A stretch of 64,000 nt of DNA from Nocardia xishanensis NBRC 101358 (GCF_001613365.1 NZ_BDCF01000001.1:1-64000), one strand, 5' to 3'. Positions 53,918 through 63,025 are shown, counted from the first letter of the stretch. A program made the numbers and translations. Notes: a model not told the origin generated them from the letters alone.

Positions 53918-55237
53918 CTACCGACGGCCAGGCGTCGGCGTAGAACACCCCACGACGAAGCAACCCACCGGCCAGTCCGCGAACGGCGGCGGCAACGGCT
54001 TGCCGAGGCAGGTGATCGGATCGCAGCCCGGATAGGCGTATGGCCCGAGTCCGAGCGCGGCGAGGGTGGCGTCGGGGTTGGTCATCATCGGGTCGGTGAT
54101 GCTGACGTCGGGCAGCGGGACGAACGGGCCCGGGTCCGGCAGCGCCGGTTCGCGGAACGCGCCGACGAGGGAGCGCAGCACCTGATACGCGAAGCCGACA
54201 TCACCGGGAACGATGAACCCGGTCCAGCTGACCAGCAGGTTCAGGCTCGGGACGATGTAATTGTCCTGGCGCATCATGCCGCTCATCTTCACCGCGTCGG
54301 CGGGCAGACCGGGGAATTCCGGACCGCAGCCGGGACCGTTGACCACGAACAGGAAGCCGTAGCACTCGTACCCGGATGAGGATTCGGCAGCCTGAGTCAG
54401 GTACTCCGCGGAAATGACCTGCGCCCCTTCCCAGTTCCCACGATTGGCGACCAGCAGACCGAGCTTCGCGAAATCGTCCGGTGCCATCACCAGATGCGCG
54501 TAGCCATAGGTGTTTCCGCTCCGATCCCGCCCCCAGTGATAGTTGCTGGCCCGGATACCCAACGGATCGAACAGCTTTCGCTGCGCATACGCCTGAAAGT
54601 CTTCGCCGACCGCCTGCTGCACCACGTAGGCGATGAGATCCACGGCCCGCTGGCTGTACCGAAACGTCGTGCCCTGCGGATCCTCGATCGGCATCGCCAA
54701 TGCCTGGGCGACCACGTTGGGATCGAGCTGCCCCAGCCCGGTCACGCCTTCCGACACCACCGCGACCTCGATACCCGAGGACTCGGTGAGCAGATTGCGC
54801 ACGCGAATGGCCCGGTGCTCCGCGTCGCCGAGGCCGGGTGGCAGATGGGCGCCGATCGGATCGTCGAGCCCGAGCAGCCCTTCGTCGACGGCGATACCGG
54901 CGACCAGCGAGACCACGCTCTTCGTCGCGCTCCACAGGTTCCACGGCAATCCGCCGGTCCGCTCGTTCTGCGGCCCGGCGGCGATCAGGCAGTTATTGCG
55001 AAACACCTTGAAGTTGAGCCGGGTCGGGGAAGAAGCCGCCGCGATCGCGGCGCGCAGCACCGCCGAGTCCAACCCGACCTCCTCGGGTGTCGCCGTCGGA
55101 AACTGCCGCCCCTGCCGCAGCTCGCAATGCTTCAACCCAGCGGGTTCTGCCGCCGCCGGGCCACCGAAACCACCGGCTACCGCCCACAAACAAAATGCGA
55201 TACCCAGTGCCACAACACTTTTCAGGGAATTCCGCAT
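53918..55237 (-). CDS. Secreted serine hydrolase, beta-lactamase class C fold
   Basis: A 439-residue exported protein. After the signal peptide (residues about 1-32) comes the class C fold with nucleophile motif SATK (NLWSATKSVVSLVAG); the general-base position YSQ (FRYSQRAVDLIAYV) departs from the usual YxN. A C-terminal extension of about 70 residues is Pro/Gly/Cys-rich (YPGCDPITCLGKPLPPPF), probably disulfide-linked. Such proteins are esterases or D-Ala-peptidase-like rather than lactamases. ATG 55237 is chosen for the GGAAGG site 7 nt upstream and fits the signal peptide. Confidence 0.87.
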   Translation of the reverse strand: MRNSLKSVVALGIAFCLWAVAGGFGGPAAAEPAGLKHCELRQGRQFPTATPEEVGLDSAVLRAAIAAASSPTRLNFKVFRNNCLIAAGPQNERTGGLPWNLWSATKSVVSLVAGIAVDEGLLGLDDPIGAHLPPGLGDAEHRAIRVRNLLTESSGIEVAVVSEGVTGLGQLDPNVVAQALAMPIEDPQGTTFRYSQRAVDLIAYVVQQAVGEDFQAYAQRKLFDPLGIRASNYHWGRDRSGNTYGYAHLVMAPDDFAKLGLLVANRGNWEGAQVISAEYLTQAAESSSGYECYGFLFVVNGPGCGPEFPGLPADAVKMSGMMRQDNYIVPSLNLLVSWTGFIVPGDVGFAYQVLRSLVGAFREPALPDPGPFVPLPDVSITDPMMTNPDATLAALGLGPYAYPGCDPITCLGKPLPPPFADWPVGCFVVGCSTPTPGRR

Positions 55238-55410
55238 GGCCCGCCTTCCGTCTTCGGTATTCGGTTGTGACATCGGCGGGCACCGAACCCTGTTACGAGA
55301 AAACACCCCTGCTCAGCGCCCCGAATTCCGTTGGCGTGAGTTCCATGGGCAGCCTGCGCGGACCCCCGAGGCAGGATCGAACACCGGCCATCGGAATCCC
55401 CCACTCGCGG

Positions 55411-55484
55411 TGCCCCCAGTCGGACTCGAACCGACACTGAATGGATTTTAAGTCCACTGCCTCTGCCAATTGGGCTATAGGGGC
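55411..55484 (-). tRNA. tRNA-Leu (anticodon UAA)
   Basis: A 74-nt cloverleaf: 7-bp acceptor (one G-U pair), D-arm with AATTGGCAGA loop, anticodon arm with loop CTTAAAA (anticodon TAA, bases 55448-55450), a 5-nt variable loop, and a T-arm with loop TTCGAGT. Discriminator is A; only CC of the CCA tail follows in the gene. Leu tRNAs of bacteria usually have a long variable arm, which is absent here. It reads UUA codons, rare in GC-rich genomes. It is between the serine hydrolase and permease genes, on the same strand. Confidence 0.9.
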
Positions 55485-55572
55485 CGTTCGGTCAGCCTAC
55501 CGACTCGTACGGCTGTACCGGAATTGTGGCGCGGCTGGTCTCGGGTTGTGGGATGGGCGGGTTGTCAGGATA

Positions 55573-55604
55573 CGCCGTGCCCCGCAGGCGGGCAGGGCAC
55601 GGCG
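55573..55604. terminator. Terminator after the amino-acid permease gene
   Basis: A perfect 10-bp stem CGCCGTGCCC/GGGCACGGCG (55573-55582 with 55595-55604) ends 9 nt from the permease stop at 55614 (minus strand). Confidence 0.65.
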
Positions 55605-55613
55605 AGTCGCGGG

Positions 55614-57092
55614 TTACTCGGCGAGCGCCTTGCCGAGCTGCGAGTTCCTGCGGCTGTAGGCGAAGTAGATCACCAGGCCGATAACCATCCAGACGAGGAA
55701 TCGCAACCAGGTCTCGACCGAGAGGTTGAGCATCAACCACAGGCAGGACAGGACGCCGAGGATCGGAATGAACGGGACAAGCGGAACGCGGAAGCCGCGC
55801 GGCAGGTCGGGCCGGGTGCGCCGCAGCACGAGCACGCCGAGCGAGACCAGCACGAAGGCGAACAGCGTGCCGATGTTGACCATTTCCTCCAGCGTGCCGA
55901 AGTCCACGAAACCGGCGAGCAGCGCGCAGCCGACGCCGACGATGGCGGTGAGGCGGACGGGCGTGCCTTTGGCGCCGGTGTGCGCGAGACGCCGGGGCAG
56001 CAGCCCGTCGCGGGCCATGGCGAACAGCACCCGGGTCTGCCCCAGGTACATCACCATCACCACGGTGGTGAGGCCTGCGAGCGCGCCGATGGAGATGATG
56101 TTCTTCGCCCAGTCCGCGCCGTGCAGCGCGAAAGCCGTTGCGAGCGTGGCGTCGTTGCCGGACAGCTCGGTGTAGGAGACCATGCCGGTGAGAACGAGGG
56201 AGACGGCGACGTAGAGCACCGTGACGATCAGCAGCGAGCCGAGGATGCCGCGCGGCACGTTGCGCTGCGGGTCCTTGGTCTCCTCCGCGGTAGTGGCGAC
56301 GACGTCGAATCCGATGAACGCGAAGAACACCAGGCTGGCCGCGGCGAGCAGGCCGTACCAGCCGAAGTTGCTGTTGCCCGCGCCGGTGAGGAAGGAGAAC
56401 AGCGACTGGTGGATGCCGTGGCCGCCCTCGCCCGCCTCGGAGGGCGGGATGTAGGGCGAGAGGTTCGACTTGTCGAAGTAGGTCGCGCCGACGACGAGCA
56501 CCACGGCGATCACGCCGAGCTTGATCGCGACCGCTATCGCCGAGACGCGGGACGAGAGCTTGGTGCCGACGGCGAGCAGCACGCCGAGCACCGCGATGAG
56601 CGTCACCGCGCCCCAGTCGAAGGTGACCGGCCCGAGGTCGACGACCGCGGCCCCGGTGCCCATCACCTGCCCGAGGTACTGCGACCAGCCCTTGGCCACC
56701 ACGGACACCGCGAGCGCGAATTCGAGGATCAGGTCCCAGCCGATGATCCACGCGGCCAGTTCACCGAAGGTGGCGTAGGAGTAGGTGTAGGCGCTGCCCG
56801 CCACCGGCACGGTGGAGGCGAACTCCGCGTAGCACAGCGCGGTCAGTCCGCAGGCGATGGCGGCGAATACGAAGGCCAGCGAAACCGACGGTCCGGCAAC
56901 GTTTCCCGCGGTGCGTGCGGTGAGGGTGAAGATACCGGCGCCGACGACGACCGCGACGCCGAAGACGGTGAGATCCCAGGCGGTCAGGTCTTTGCGTAGT
57001 TTCGAGTCTGGCTCGTCGGTATCGCGAATCGATTGCTCGACGGATTTGGTTCGGAACAAGCCATTTCGCCGAGAGGAGCTCGAAATCGCCAC
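55614..57092 (-). CDS. APC-superfamily amino-acid permease
   Basis: A 492-residue transporter with 12 or more transmembrane helices. DLTVFGVAVVVGAGIFTLTA is the APC helix-1 substrate loop, and FFAFIGFDVVATTAEETKDP the helix-6 region of the cationic-amino-acid-transporter type. Arginine/lysine uptake is plausible by that resemblance, but the substrate is unproven. GTG 57092 has GAAGGAG 6 nt upstream. The POT transporter gene starts further upstream on the same strand with a 58-nt gap between them, so both may be one unit. Confidence 0.88.
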   Translation of the reverse strand: MAISSSSRRNGLFRTKSVEQSIRDTDEPDSKLRKDLTAWDLTVFGVAVVVGAGIFTLTARTAGNVAGPSVSLAFVFAAIACGLTALCYAEFASTVPVAGSAYTYSYATFGELAAWIIGWDLILEFALAVSVVAKGWSQYLGQVMGTGAAVVDLGPVTFDWGAVTLIAVLGVLLAVGTKLSSRVSAIAVAIKLGVIAVVLVVGATYFDKSNLSPYIPPSEAGEGGHGIHQSLFSFLTGAGNSNFGWYGLLAAASLVFFAFIGFDVVATTAEETKDPQRNVPRGILGSLLIVTVLYVAVSLVLTGMVSYTELSGNDATLATAFALHGADWAKNIISIGALAGLTTVVMVMYLGQTRVLFAMARDGLLPRRLAHTGAKGTPVRLTAIVGVGCALLAGFVDFGTLEEMVNIGTLFAFVLVSLGVLVLRRTRPDLPRGFRVPLVPFIPILGVLSCLWLMLNLSVETWLRFLVWMVIGLVIYFAYSRRNSQLGKALAE

Positions 57093-57150
57093 GTGTTCTC
57101 CTTCGAGATGATCAGGCGGGACGCCGGGATTGCCGGGCGCCGCCGGTTTG

Positions 57151-58617
57151 CTAGTGGACGCCGGCCATGTAGCGACTGATCCACGGTCCCAGTGCCACGA
57201 CGATCAGTCCCACCACGATCGCCACGGCACCGGTGATGCCAAAGTAGGCGACTTCGTGTTCAGGGGCGTAAAAACGAGCGAGAACGCCCGACATCGACGT
57301 ACCGATACCGACGGAGAAGAAGTACAACGCCATCATTTGCGCCCGGAACGCTTCCGGGGCGAGCTGGGTGGTCACCGCGAGCCCGATCGGAGAGAGCAGC
57401 AGTTCCGAGATCGCGAACCCGGCCATGATCACCAGCACCAGCAGCGCGGGCACGGACTTGTCGTCGAATCCGGCGAGCGGCACGAACAGCAGGAACGCCG
57501 CGCCCATGCCGATGACGCCGAGCGCGAACTTATGCGGCGTGCTCGGCGCGCGATTGCCGAGCTTGGTCCACAGCAGCGCGAACAGCGGCGAGAGCGTGAT
57601 GATCCAGACGGGCTCCACCGAGCCGATCCAGCTGGCGGGGGCGGTCCAGCCGAAGATGGTCCAGTCCATTCGCTCGTCGGAGTAGACGGCCAGGACGGTG
57701 AAGATCTGCTGGAACAGCGACCAGAACACCGCGTTGGCGAGGAACAGCGGGATGAACGCCCGCACCCTGCTTCGCTCGACCGGTTCTACCTTGGCGCTGG
57801 TGAGCATGACCGCGAAATACCCGAGCGAGGCCACCGCAATCACGATCGTCGTCGCCTCTGGCAGGTTGTCCAGCGTGACCAACCGGGCGGCGAAGGCCAC
57901 CGCGACCGCGGCCGCCGCACCGAGCATCACCCCGATCATCGGACCGACCGCACTGCGCGGCAACGGGTTCGGCGCCTCGCGACCAGCGGTGCCGAGGTTG
58001 CGCCGGAAGATCACGTACTGGGAGAGGCCGAGCGCCATGCCGATGGCGGCCGCGCCGAAGCCGTAGTGGAAGCCGAGGTGGGTCTGGAGCAGGCCGGTGA
58101 GCAGCGGGCCCGTGAACGCGCCGATGTTGATGCCCAGGTAGAACAGCGTGAAGCCGCCGTCGATGCGCGGGTCGTCCTTCGGGTAGAGCGTGCCGAGCAA
58201 CGAGGAGGCGTTCGCCTTCAGCGCGCCGCTGCCCAGCGCCACCAGGACCAGGCCGACCGCGACGCCCGCCAGTCCCGGCAGCACTGCGAGGGCGATGTGC
58301 CCGGCCATGACCACCACGCCGCCGTAGAAGACGGTGCGCTCCATCCCGAGCAGCCGGTCGGCGATCCACCCGCCCAGCACGGTGGACAGGTACACCAGGC
58401 CGCCGTAGGCGCCGACGATGCCGACCGCGGTGCTCTGCGGTAGGCCGAGACCGCCGTCGGCCACCGAGTAGTACAGGTAGTACCCGAGGATCGTGAGCAT
58501 GCCGTAGAAGGAGAACCGCTCCCACAGCTCCACGCCGAACAGGTTGGCCAATCCGATCGGATGACCGAACAGGGTCCGAGCCGGGGTCGGCCGCTCGGAT
58601 TCCACTACTTGGGACAT
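57151..58617 (-). CDS. POT/PTR-family proton-coupled peptide transporter
   Basis: A 488-residue transporter. The family motif ExxERFxYYG is present as VELWERFSFYGMLTILGYYL in helix 1, and the PTR2 signature as VLGGWIADRLLGMERTVFYG and FYLGINIGAFTGPLLTGLLQ. It imports di- and tripeptides with protons. ATG 58617 has AAGGTG 7 nt upstream; longer frames would add a hydrophilic extension. It precedes the amino-acid permease gene on the same strand, a sensible nutritional pairing. Confidence 0.92.
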   Translation of the reverse strand: MSQVVESERPTPARTLFGHPIGLANLFGVELWERFSFYGMLTILGYYLYYSVADGGLGLPQSTAVGIVGAYGGLVYLSTVLGGWIADRLLGMERTVFYGGVVVMAGHIALAVLPGLAGVAVGLVLVALGSGALKANASSLLGTLYPKDDPRIDGGFTLFYLGINIGAFTGPLLTGLLQTHLGFHYGFGAAAIGMALGLSQYVIFRRNLGTAGREAPNPLPRSAVGPMIGVMLGAAAAVAVAFAARLVTLDNLPEATTIVIAVASLGYFAVMLTSAKVEPVERSRVRAFIPLFLANAVFWSLFQQIFTVLAVYSDERMDWTIFGWTAPASWIGSVEPVWIITLSPLFALLWTKLGNRAPSTPHKFALGVIGMGAAFLLFVPLAGFDDKSVPALLVLVIMAGFAISELLLSPIGLAVTTQLAPEAFRAQMMALYFFSVGIGTSMSGVLARFYAPEHEVAYFGITGAVAIVVGLIVVALGPWISRYMAGVH

Positions 58618-58811
58618 GCCCAGCACCTTGTCACAAACCGCAACTGTGCAGCAACTCACCGATGCCTCGCCCCAGGGGCGGCGTTTACGCACGGCAAGGA
58701 TAGCGCCAGCACATTGCAGGGCGGCCGGAGTGGTTCGCGCATACCCTGGAGAGACGGACGAGCGAGAACCCAGCAACGTGACAATCGGCGCCGGAAGGAA
58801 GCGAGAAGCAC

Positions 58812-59279
58812 ATGTTGGATGCCGAAGTGACCGTGCCGGTCGACCCCGAGCAGGCATTCGCGGTCCTCGCCGACGGCTGGTTGTACTCCAGCTGGGTGGT
58901 CGGGGCCTCGCACATCCGGCAGGTCGATCCCGGCTGGCCCGACGTGGGGACGCGAATCCACCACAGCGTCGGCCTATGGCCGTTGAACGCGCGCGACGTG
59001 ACCACCGTCCGCGATGTCGATCCGCCGCGGATGATCGAGCTGGAGGCCCGGCTGTGGCCGTTCGGCTCGGCCCGAATCATGCTGGAGCTCACCGAGATTC
59101 ATCCACACACCACGCACATCCGGATGACCGAGCACGCGATGAGGGGGCCGGCGACGCTGCTGCCGAGCCAGTTGCAGCGGGTCTCGCTCAAGCCGCGCAA
59201 CCAAGAGTCGCTGTCCCGGTTGGCCGCCCTCATCGTGGGCCGCGCCGACGAGAGCTACCGCGCCAAGGGTCCGATGTAA
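58812..59279 (+). CDS. SRPBCC-family (polyketide-cyclase-like) protein
   Basis: A 155-residue START-like protein. The N-terminus LDAEVTVPVDPEQAFAVL and GWLYSSWVVGASHIRQVD form the usual first strand-helix and cavity entrance. Such folds bind hydrophobic ligands; some act as cyclases or dehydratases, others as carriers, and no catalytic residue can be assigned. GGAAGG precedes ATG 58812, spaced about 12 nt. Its last 25 nt overlap the convergent lipase gene. Confidence 0.82.
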   Translation: MLDAEVTVPVDPEQAFAVLADGWLYSSWVVGASHIRQVDPGWPDVGTRIHHSVGLWPLNARDVTTVRDVDPPRMIELEARLWPFGSARIMLELTEIHPHTTHIRMTEHAMRGPATLLPSQLQRVSLKPRNQESLSRLAALIVGRADESYRAKGPM

Positions 59280-60181
59280 GGCAGCACAACGGCGCAGTCG
59301 GCCGGCCTGGCGTTGGCCGGGTCGAGTGCGTTCAGCACTTCGCGCACGGTCACCGGGTCGGCCGTCAGTTCGTAGTGCTCGGTGTAGTCCGTCGGGCACA
59401 GATCCTGCAGGACGATATTGCGCACGTTGGGGCCGTCGAGCAGGCCCGTGATGTAGGGCGTGGCGATCTGGTCGTATCTGCTCACGATGGTCGTGAAGTG
59501 GATATCCGGCGCGATGGCGGGGTCCGGGTTGACGAGGCCGAGCATCGGCGATCCGGGCGACACCTGGCAAGGGCCGCACCGATCGGCGACCGCATCGCGC
59601 ACCCCGAGCGCGTCGAGCACCGAGGAGAACAGCGCGTCGGTGCCGCTGAGCGTCGATCCGTGCAGCGGTGCGGCCAGCGCGATGTAGTCGTCGACGTTCG
59701 GCACGCCGCCGAGGTGGTTGAGGTAGTAGAACGGGATCGCGCCGCCCATCGAATGGCCGACGAGATCGACCTTCGAGACGCCGGTCGCGGCGCGTACCCG
59801 GTCGATGAAGTCCGCGATCTGCCGCGCACTCTCCGGCACGGGCGAGATCGCGCCGATCGGGCCGAGCGGGCCGGTGCCGTAGGTGGTGGAGAACACGCAG
59901 TAGCCCGCGGCGACGAGCACGGGTGAGAGGGTGTTCCAGGTGATGGTGTCGTTGCTCAGGCCGTGCAGCAGCACCACTGGGTTCGGGTGCGCCTCCGCCG
60001 GACGGCAGGACCAGTCGTTGGCGCCAGGCGGCGGCTGGCTCGGACCGGTGAGCTGGGCGGCGAGCCCGGACAGATAGCTGTAGGTCGGCGACTCCTCGGC
60101 CGCGGCCGAACCGGCGGGCCAGCAGGCCGCCATGGCCACGGAGGCCGCAAGTGCCGCGATCCACCGTCGCGATATTCGCAT
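59255..60181 (-). CDS. Secreted alpha/beta-hydrolase (lipase class 2)
   Basis: A 308-residue exported lipase. The signal peptide covers about residues 1-28 (ALAASVAMAACWPAGSAAA), and the catalytic domain carries VLLHGLSNDT as oxyanion motif, nucleophile S144 in VGHSMGGAIPFY, and His in DYTEHYELTADP. The pattern is close to the Streptomyces/actinobacterial lipase class 2 group acting on short acyl esters. ATG 60181 has GAGGAG 7 nt upstream. Expression is probably controlled by the divergent TetR through the palindrome at 60216-60235. Confidence 0.88.
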   Translation of the reverse strand: MRISRRWIAALAASVAMAACWPAGSAAAEESPTYSYLSGLAAQLTGPSQPPPGANDWSCRPAEAHPNPVVLLHGLSNDTITWNTLSPVLVAAGYCVFSTTYGTGPLGPIGAISPVPESARQIADFIDRVRAATGVSKVDLVGHSMGGAIPFYYLNHLGGVPNVDDYIALAAPLHGSTLSGTDALFSSVLDALGVRDAVADRCGPCQVSPGSPMLGLVNPDPAIAPDIHFTTIVSRYDQIATPYITGLLDGPNVRNIVLQDLCPTDYTEHYELTADPVTVREVLNALDPANARPADCAVVLPYIGPLAR

Positions 60182-60215
60182 GCTCGATCTCCTCGTGCGG
60201 TACCGTCGATCCGTC

Positions 60216-60235
60216 GTGACCGACCGGTCGGTCAC
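60216..60235. promoter_or_regulatory. Perfect 20-bp TetR operator
   Basis: GTGACCGACCGGTCGGTCAC is a perfect palindrome in the gap between the divergent lipase and TetR genes, 35 nt from the lipase start and 52 nt from the TetR start. Confidence 0.88.
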
Positions 60236-60286
60236 ACCGTAGCGGGTCGGTAGGATCTGCGAAAGAGGCAACAGGAAGGAACCCCC

Positions 60287-60835
60287 ATGCCACGTCCGGC
60301 CGAGCCAGGTCGCACCGCACTGCTGACCGCGGGCGCGCGCGTCGCCGAGGACAAGGGACTGCGCGGGCTGTCGATCAACGCGGTGGTCGAACTCGCCGGA
60401 ATGGCGAAAGGCACCTTCTACCACCATTTTTCGGATCGGCGCAGTTACGTCGTCGCGCTGCACCGCCGCTACCACGACGAATTGACGCAGACCGTCGCCG
60501 CCGCGATCGCCGACCTGCCGCCCGGACCGGAGCGGCTGCGCGTGGGCGTTGCCGCCTATCTGGACGCGTGCCTGGCCACCCGGGGCACGAAAGCCTTTCT
60601 CGCCCAGTCCCGCACCGACACCGACCTGCTCGACGAGGTGCATGCCCGCAACCAGCTCGCCGCGGCGGCGCTCGAGCCCGACCTCGCCGCCATCGGCTGG
60701 CCGGACCCCGCGGCGGTCGCCCACCTGCTGGTCGCGATGGTCGCCGAGATCGCCCTCACCGAGTTGTACGGCGAAGGACCGCGCGCCGACCTGCGCGCGG
60801 CCGCACTGCTGTTGAGCGAGTCACCGCCCACCTGA
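60287..60835 (+). CDS. TetR-family regulator
   Basis: A 182-residue TetR repressor. The helix-turn-helix is at about residues 30-60 (LAGMAKGTFYHHFSDRRSYV), with an unusually rich RRSYVVALHRRYHDEL link and a C-terminal ligand domain of the common all-helical kind. ATG 60287 has AGGAAGGA upstream. The operator palindrome lies 52 bp before its start and the lipase is divergent, so regulator and lipase form a divergon. Confidence 0.92.
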   Translation: MPRPAEPGRTALLTAGARVAEDKGLRGLSINAVVELAGMAKGTFYHHFSDRRSYVVALHRRYHDELTQTVAAAIADLPPGPERLRVGVAAYLDACLATRGTKAFLAQSRTDTDLLDEVHARNQLAAAALEPDLAAIGWPDPAAVAHLLVAMVAEIALTELYGEGPRADLRAAALLLSESPPT

Positions 60836-60877
60836 TCGAGCGCCTCACTCCGTTCGCCGATACCGTTGCGGACGAAC

Positions 60878-60904
60878 GTCTTTCCCGCCGTACGCGGGAA
60901 AGAC
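60878..60904. terminator. Terminator after ppx2 operon
   Basis: A perfect 11-bp stem GTCTTTCCCGC/GCGGGAAAGAC (60878-60888 with 60894-60904) with a CGTAC loop directly follows the ppx stop codon on the minus strand and also lies downstream of the TetR gene. Confidence 0.8.
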
Positions 60905-61852
60905 TCAGGCGATGGACAGCGCGATGCCGTCCAGGATGTCGTGCTCGCTGACGATCAGCTGGGTGATGTTCGCGCGACGGGAGAGTTCGTAGGCGAGCAC
61001 CTCGGTGATGACGGCGCCGCCGCCGATCACATCGACCCGGCCGGGGTGCATCGGGCCGAGCGCGGCGCGCTCCTCGTGGTTCATGCCGATCAACCGGTCG
61101 CAGACCTCGCGCACCTGGTCCAGCGTGAGCGCGGTCAAATGCACTCGGTCCGAGTCGTATTCGGGCAGATCGAGGGCGACCGCGGCCAGCGTGGTCATGG
61201 TGCCGGCGACGCCGACCCAGGTGTGCGCGTTCTCGACGGGCACCTCGGCGAACGCCTCGGCGAGCCGCTCGGTAGCGAATTCGCGGGCCGCGGTGACCTG
61301 GTCGGCGGTGGGCGGGTCGCCGGGCAGGCAACGCTCGGTGATCCGCACGCAGCCGATATCGGCGGAGAACGCGGCGCGCACGCCGTCGCTGTCACCGAAG
61401 ACCAGCTCGGTGGAGCCGCCGCCGAGATCGACGACGACGAACGGACCTGCCGCGCTGGACAATTCGCCGATCGCGCCGGTGAACGAGAGGCGCGCCTCCT
61501 CGTCGCCGCTGATCACCTCGGCCTCCGCGCCCGGCACCACGGTGCCGAGTTCGGCGCGCGCCATGGCGAAGAAGTCCTCGCGGTTGGACGCGTCGCGGGT
61601 CGCCGAGGTGGCGACCATCCGCACCCGGGAGACCCCGGCCTCGCGCATGAGCCCGGTGTACTCGGCGAGCGCGACCCTGGTGCGCTCGATCGCCTCGGGC
61701 GCCAGCGAGCCCGTGGCGTCGACGCCCTGACCGAGCCGCACGATCCGCATCTCACGATGCACGTCGGCCAGACGGCCGTCCTCGAGCACGTCGGCGACCA
61801 ATAGCCGGATGGAGTTCGTTCCGCAGTCGACGGCGGCGACCCGGTCACTCAT
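60905..61852 (-). CDS. ppx2: Exopolyphosphatase Ppx/GppA family
   Basis: A 315-residue member of the Ppx/GppA family (actin-like ATPase fold). VAAVDCGTNSIRLLVADV is the phosphate-1 motif, VVVDLGGGSTELVFG the phosphate-2 motif, VGVAGTMTTLAAV and IGGGAVITEVLAYEL the C-terminal blocks. It hydrolyses polyphosphate or pppGpp; the short C-terminus lacks the HD-like extra domain, matching mycobacterial Ppx (Rv1026). The start overlaps the DUF501 stop by 8 nt. It is the last gene of the eno-ftsB-DUF501-ppx run. Confidence 0.92.
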   Translation of the reverse strand: MSDRVAAVDCGTNSIRLLVADVLEDGRLADVHREMRIVRLGQGVDATGSLAPEAIERTRVALAEYTGLMREAGVSRVRMVATSATRDASNREDFFAMARAELGTVVPGAEAEVISGDEEARLSFTGAIGELSSAAGPFVVVDLGGGSTELVFGDSDGVRAAFSADIGCVRITERCLPGDPPTADQVTAAREFATERLAEAFAEVPVENAHTWVGVAGTMTTLAAVALDLPEYDSDRVHLTALTLDQVREVCDRLIGMNHEERAALGPMHPGRVDVIGGGAVITEVLAYELSRRANITQLIVSEHDILDGIALSIA

Positions 61853-62372
61853 GCTCTGCTCCGTCCTTCGGCGGGTACTTCGGCCAGTCGGCCGGGATTG
61901 CGGTGCCGCGCAGCCCGTGCTCGGCGGCCAGCGCCACCGACTCGTCGCCGAACGGGTTGACGCCCGGCCCCTTGGCCAGGCTGTGCGCGATGAGGACGTG
62001 CAGGCACTTCACCCGCTCGGGCATGCCGCCACCGGTGAAATCGGTGCCGAGCGATTCGATCGCGTTCCGCTCGGCCAGGTAGCTCTCGTGCGCGGCGCGG
62101 TAGGCGGCGGCCAGTTCCGGATCGGCGGCGAGGCGCTCGGTCATCTCGCGCATCACGCCCGCGGACTCCTGCCTGCTCGCCTCGGCGGTGAGCCGGGGGT
62201 CGGTCAGGTAATAGAGGGTCGGGAAGGGAGTGCCGTCGGGCAGCCGCGGCGCGGTCTTGACCACCGCGGGCACCCCATCCGGGGTGCGGTAGGCGACGGC
62301 GAGCACGCCGCGCGGCGCACGGCCGAGCTGTTCGGCGATGATCTCGAGATCGCGGTCTGTCGGTGCGGTCAC
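61845..62372 (-). CDS. DUF501 protein
   Basis: A 175-residue soluble protein with three conserved stretches: LGRAPRGVLAVAYRTPDGVP, FPTLYYLTDPRLTAEASRQE, and VKCLHVLIAHSLAKGPGVNPFGDE. This matches DUF501 (Rv1025), always found next to ppx and ftsB/divIC in actinobacteria; function unknown, though its cluster suggests a link to cell division or phosphate metabolism. GTG 62372 overlaps the ftsB-like stop by 4 nt (GTGA). Confidence 0.93.
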   Translation of the reverse strand: MTAPTDRDLEIIAEQLGRAPRGVLAVAYRTPDGVPAVVKTAPRLPDGTPFPTLYYLTDPRLTAEASRQESAGVMREMTERLAADPELAAAYRAAHESYLAERNAIESLGTDFTGGGMPERVKCLHVLIAHSLAKGPGVNPFGDESVALAAEHGLRGTAIPADWPKYPPKDGAEHE

Positions 62373-63025
62373 CTGGGTCCTTCCGGGTGCGAAACGGCGG
62401 GCGGCAGGCCCGCGGCCGGCGGCTCGAGGCCGGACGTCGGCTGTGGTTCGGAGAGGGTGCGCCACAAATCCGTGTACCACGGGTCGGGCGCTTTGGATCG
62501 CGGCGGAGCGGCGGGGCGCGGCGGGGCTTCGATGCCGGGCACCTGCACGATGTAGGGCGTCTCCCCCGGCATGACCAACCGCAACCGATCCCTGGCTTCC
62601 GACCGGATGTAGGCCGGATCCTGTTGCTGCGCACGGCGATCCCGCAACCGGGCCACATCGGCCTCCAGCTGCCTGCGCTCCTGCGCCAGCTGCGCGGCCT
62701 CGGCGCGCTGACTGAAGTAGGTGCGCATCGGCACGGACAGCGTCAGCGCCAACGCGCACACCACACCGGCCAGGATCACGGCCTTGCCGGTGGACAAGCC
62801 GAGAATGGTGCGCTCGTGCTTGTCGACGCCACCCGCGCGCGGGGCTATCTTGCGCGGTCGGGCCTTCTCAGCGGTCTCGCTACGTCGGCGCGTGCGTTTG
62901 GCCGCGGCGGGACGGGCAGCGGTCTCGGTGTCCGCGCCCGCTCTCGGGCGTGATCGAGCGGCGCGCGACGTGCGGCGGTCCCCGCGTCCGCCAGGACTGG
63001 TCCCGCGCGCACGTCGCTCCGTCAT
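62369..63025 (-). CDS. FtsB/DivIC-like septum formation protein
   Basis: A 218-residue bitopic membrane protein: long basic N-terminus (ARSRPRAGADTETAA region, about 75 residues), one transmembrane helix (about residues 80-100, TGKAVILAGVVCALALTLSV), a coiled coil (about 105-140, QRAEAAQLAQERRQLEADVA) and a Pro-rich tail. This is the FtsB/DivIC layout (Rv1024); the protein links the septal peptidoglycan machinery. It overlaps the DUF501 start by 4 nt, forming one operon with eno upstream. Confidence 0.9.
   Translation of the reverse strand: MTERRARGTSPGGRGDRRTSRAARSRPRAGADTETAARPAAAKRTRRRSETAEKARPRKIAPRAGGVDKHERTILGLSTGKAVILAGVVCALALTLSVPMRTYFSQRAEAAQLAQERRQLEADVARLRDRRAQQQDPAYIRSEARDRLRLVMPGETPYIVQVPGIEAPPRPAAPPRSKAPDPWYTDLWRTLSEPQPTSGLEPPAAGLPPAVSHPEGPR

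Noticed and set aside
55411..55484. tRNA as attachment site of an integrated element
   Set aside because: No integrase, no repeat of the tRNA 3' end and no phage-like genes in the flanks.
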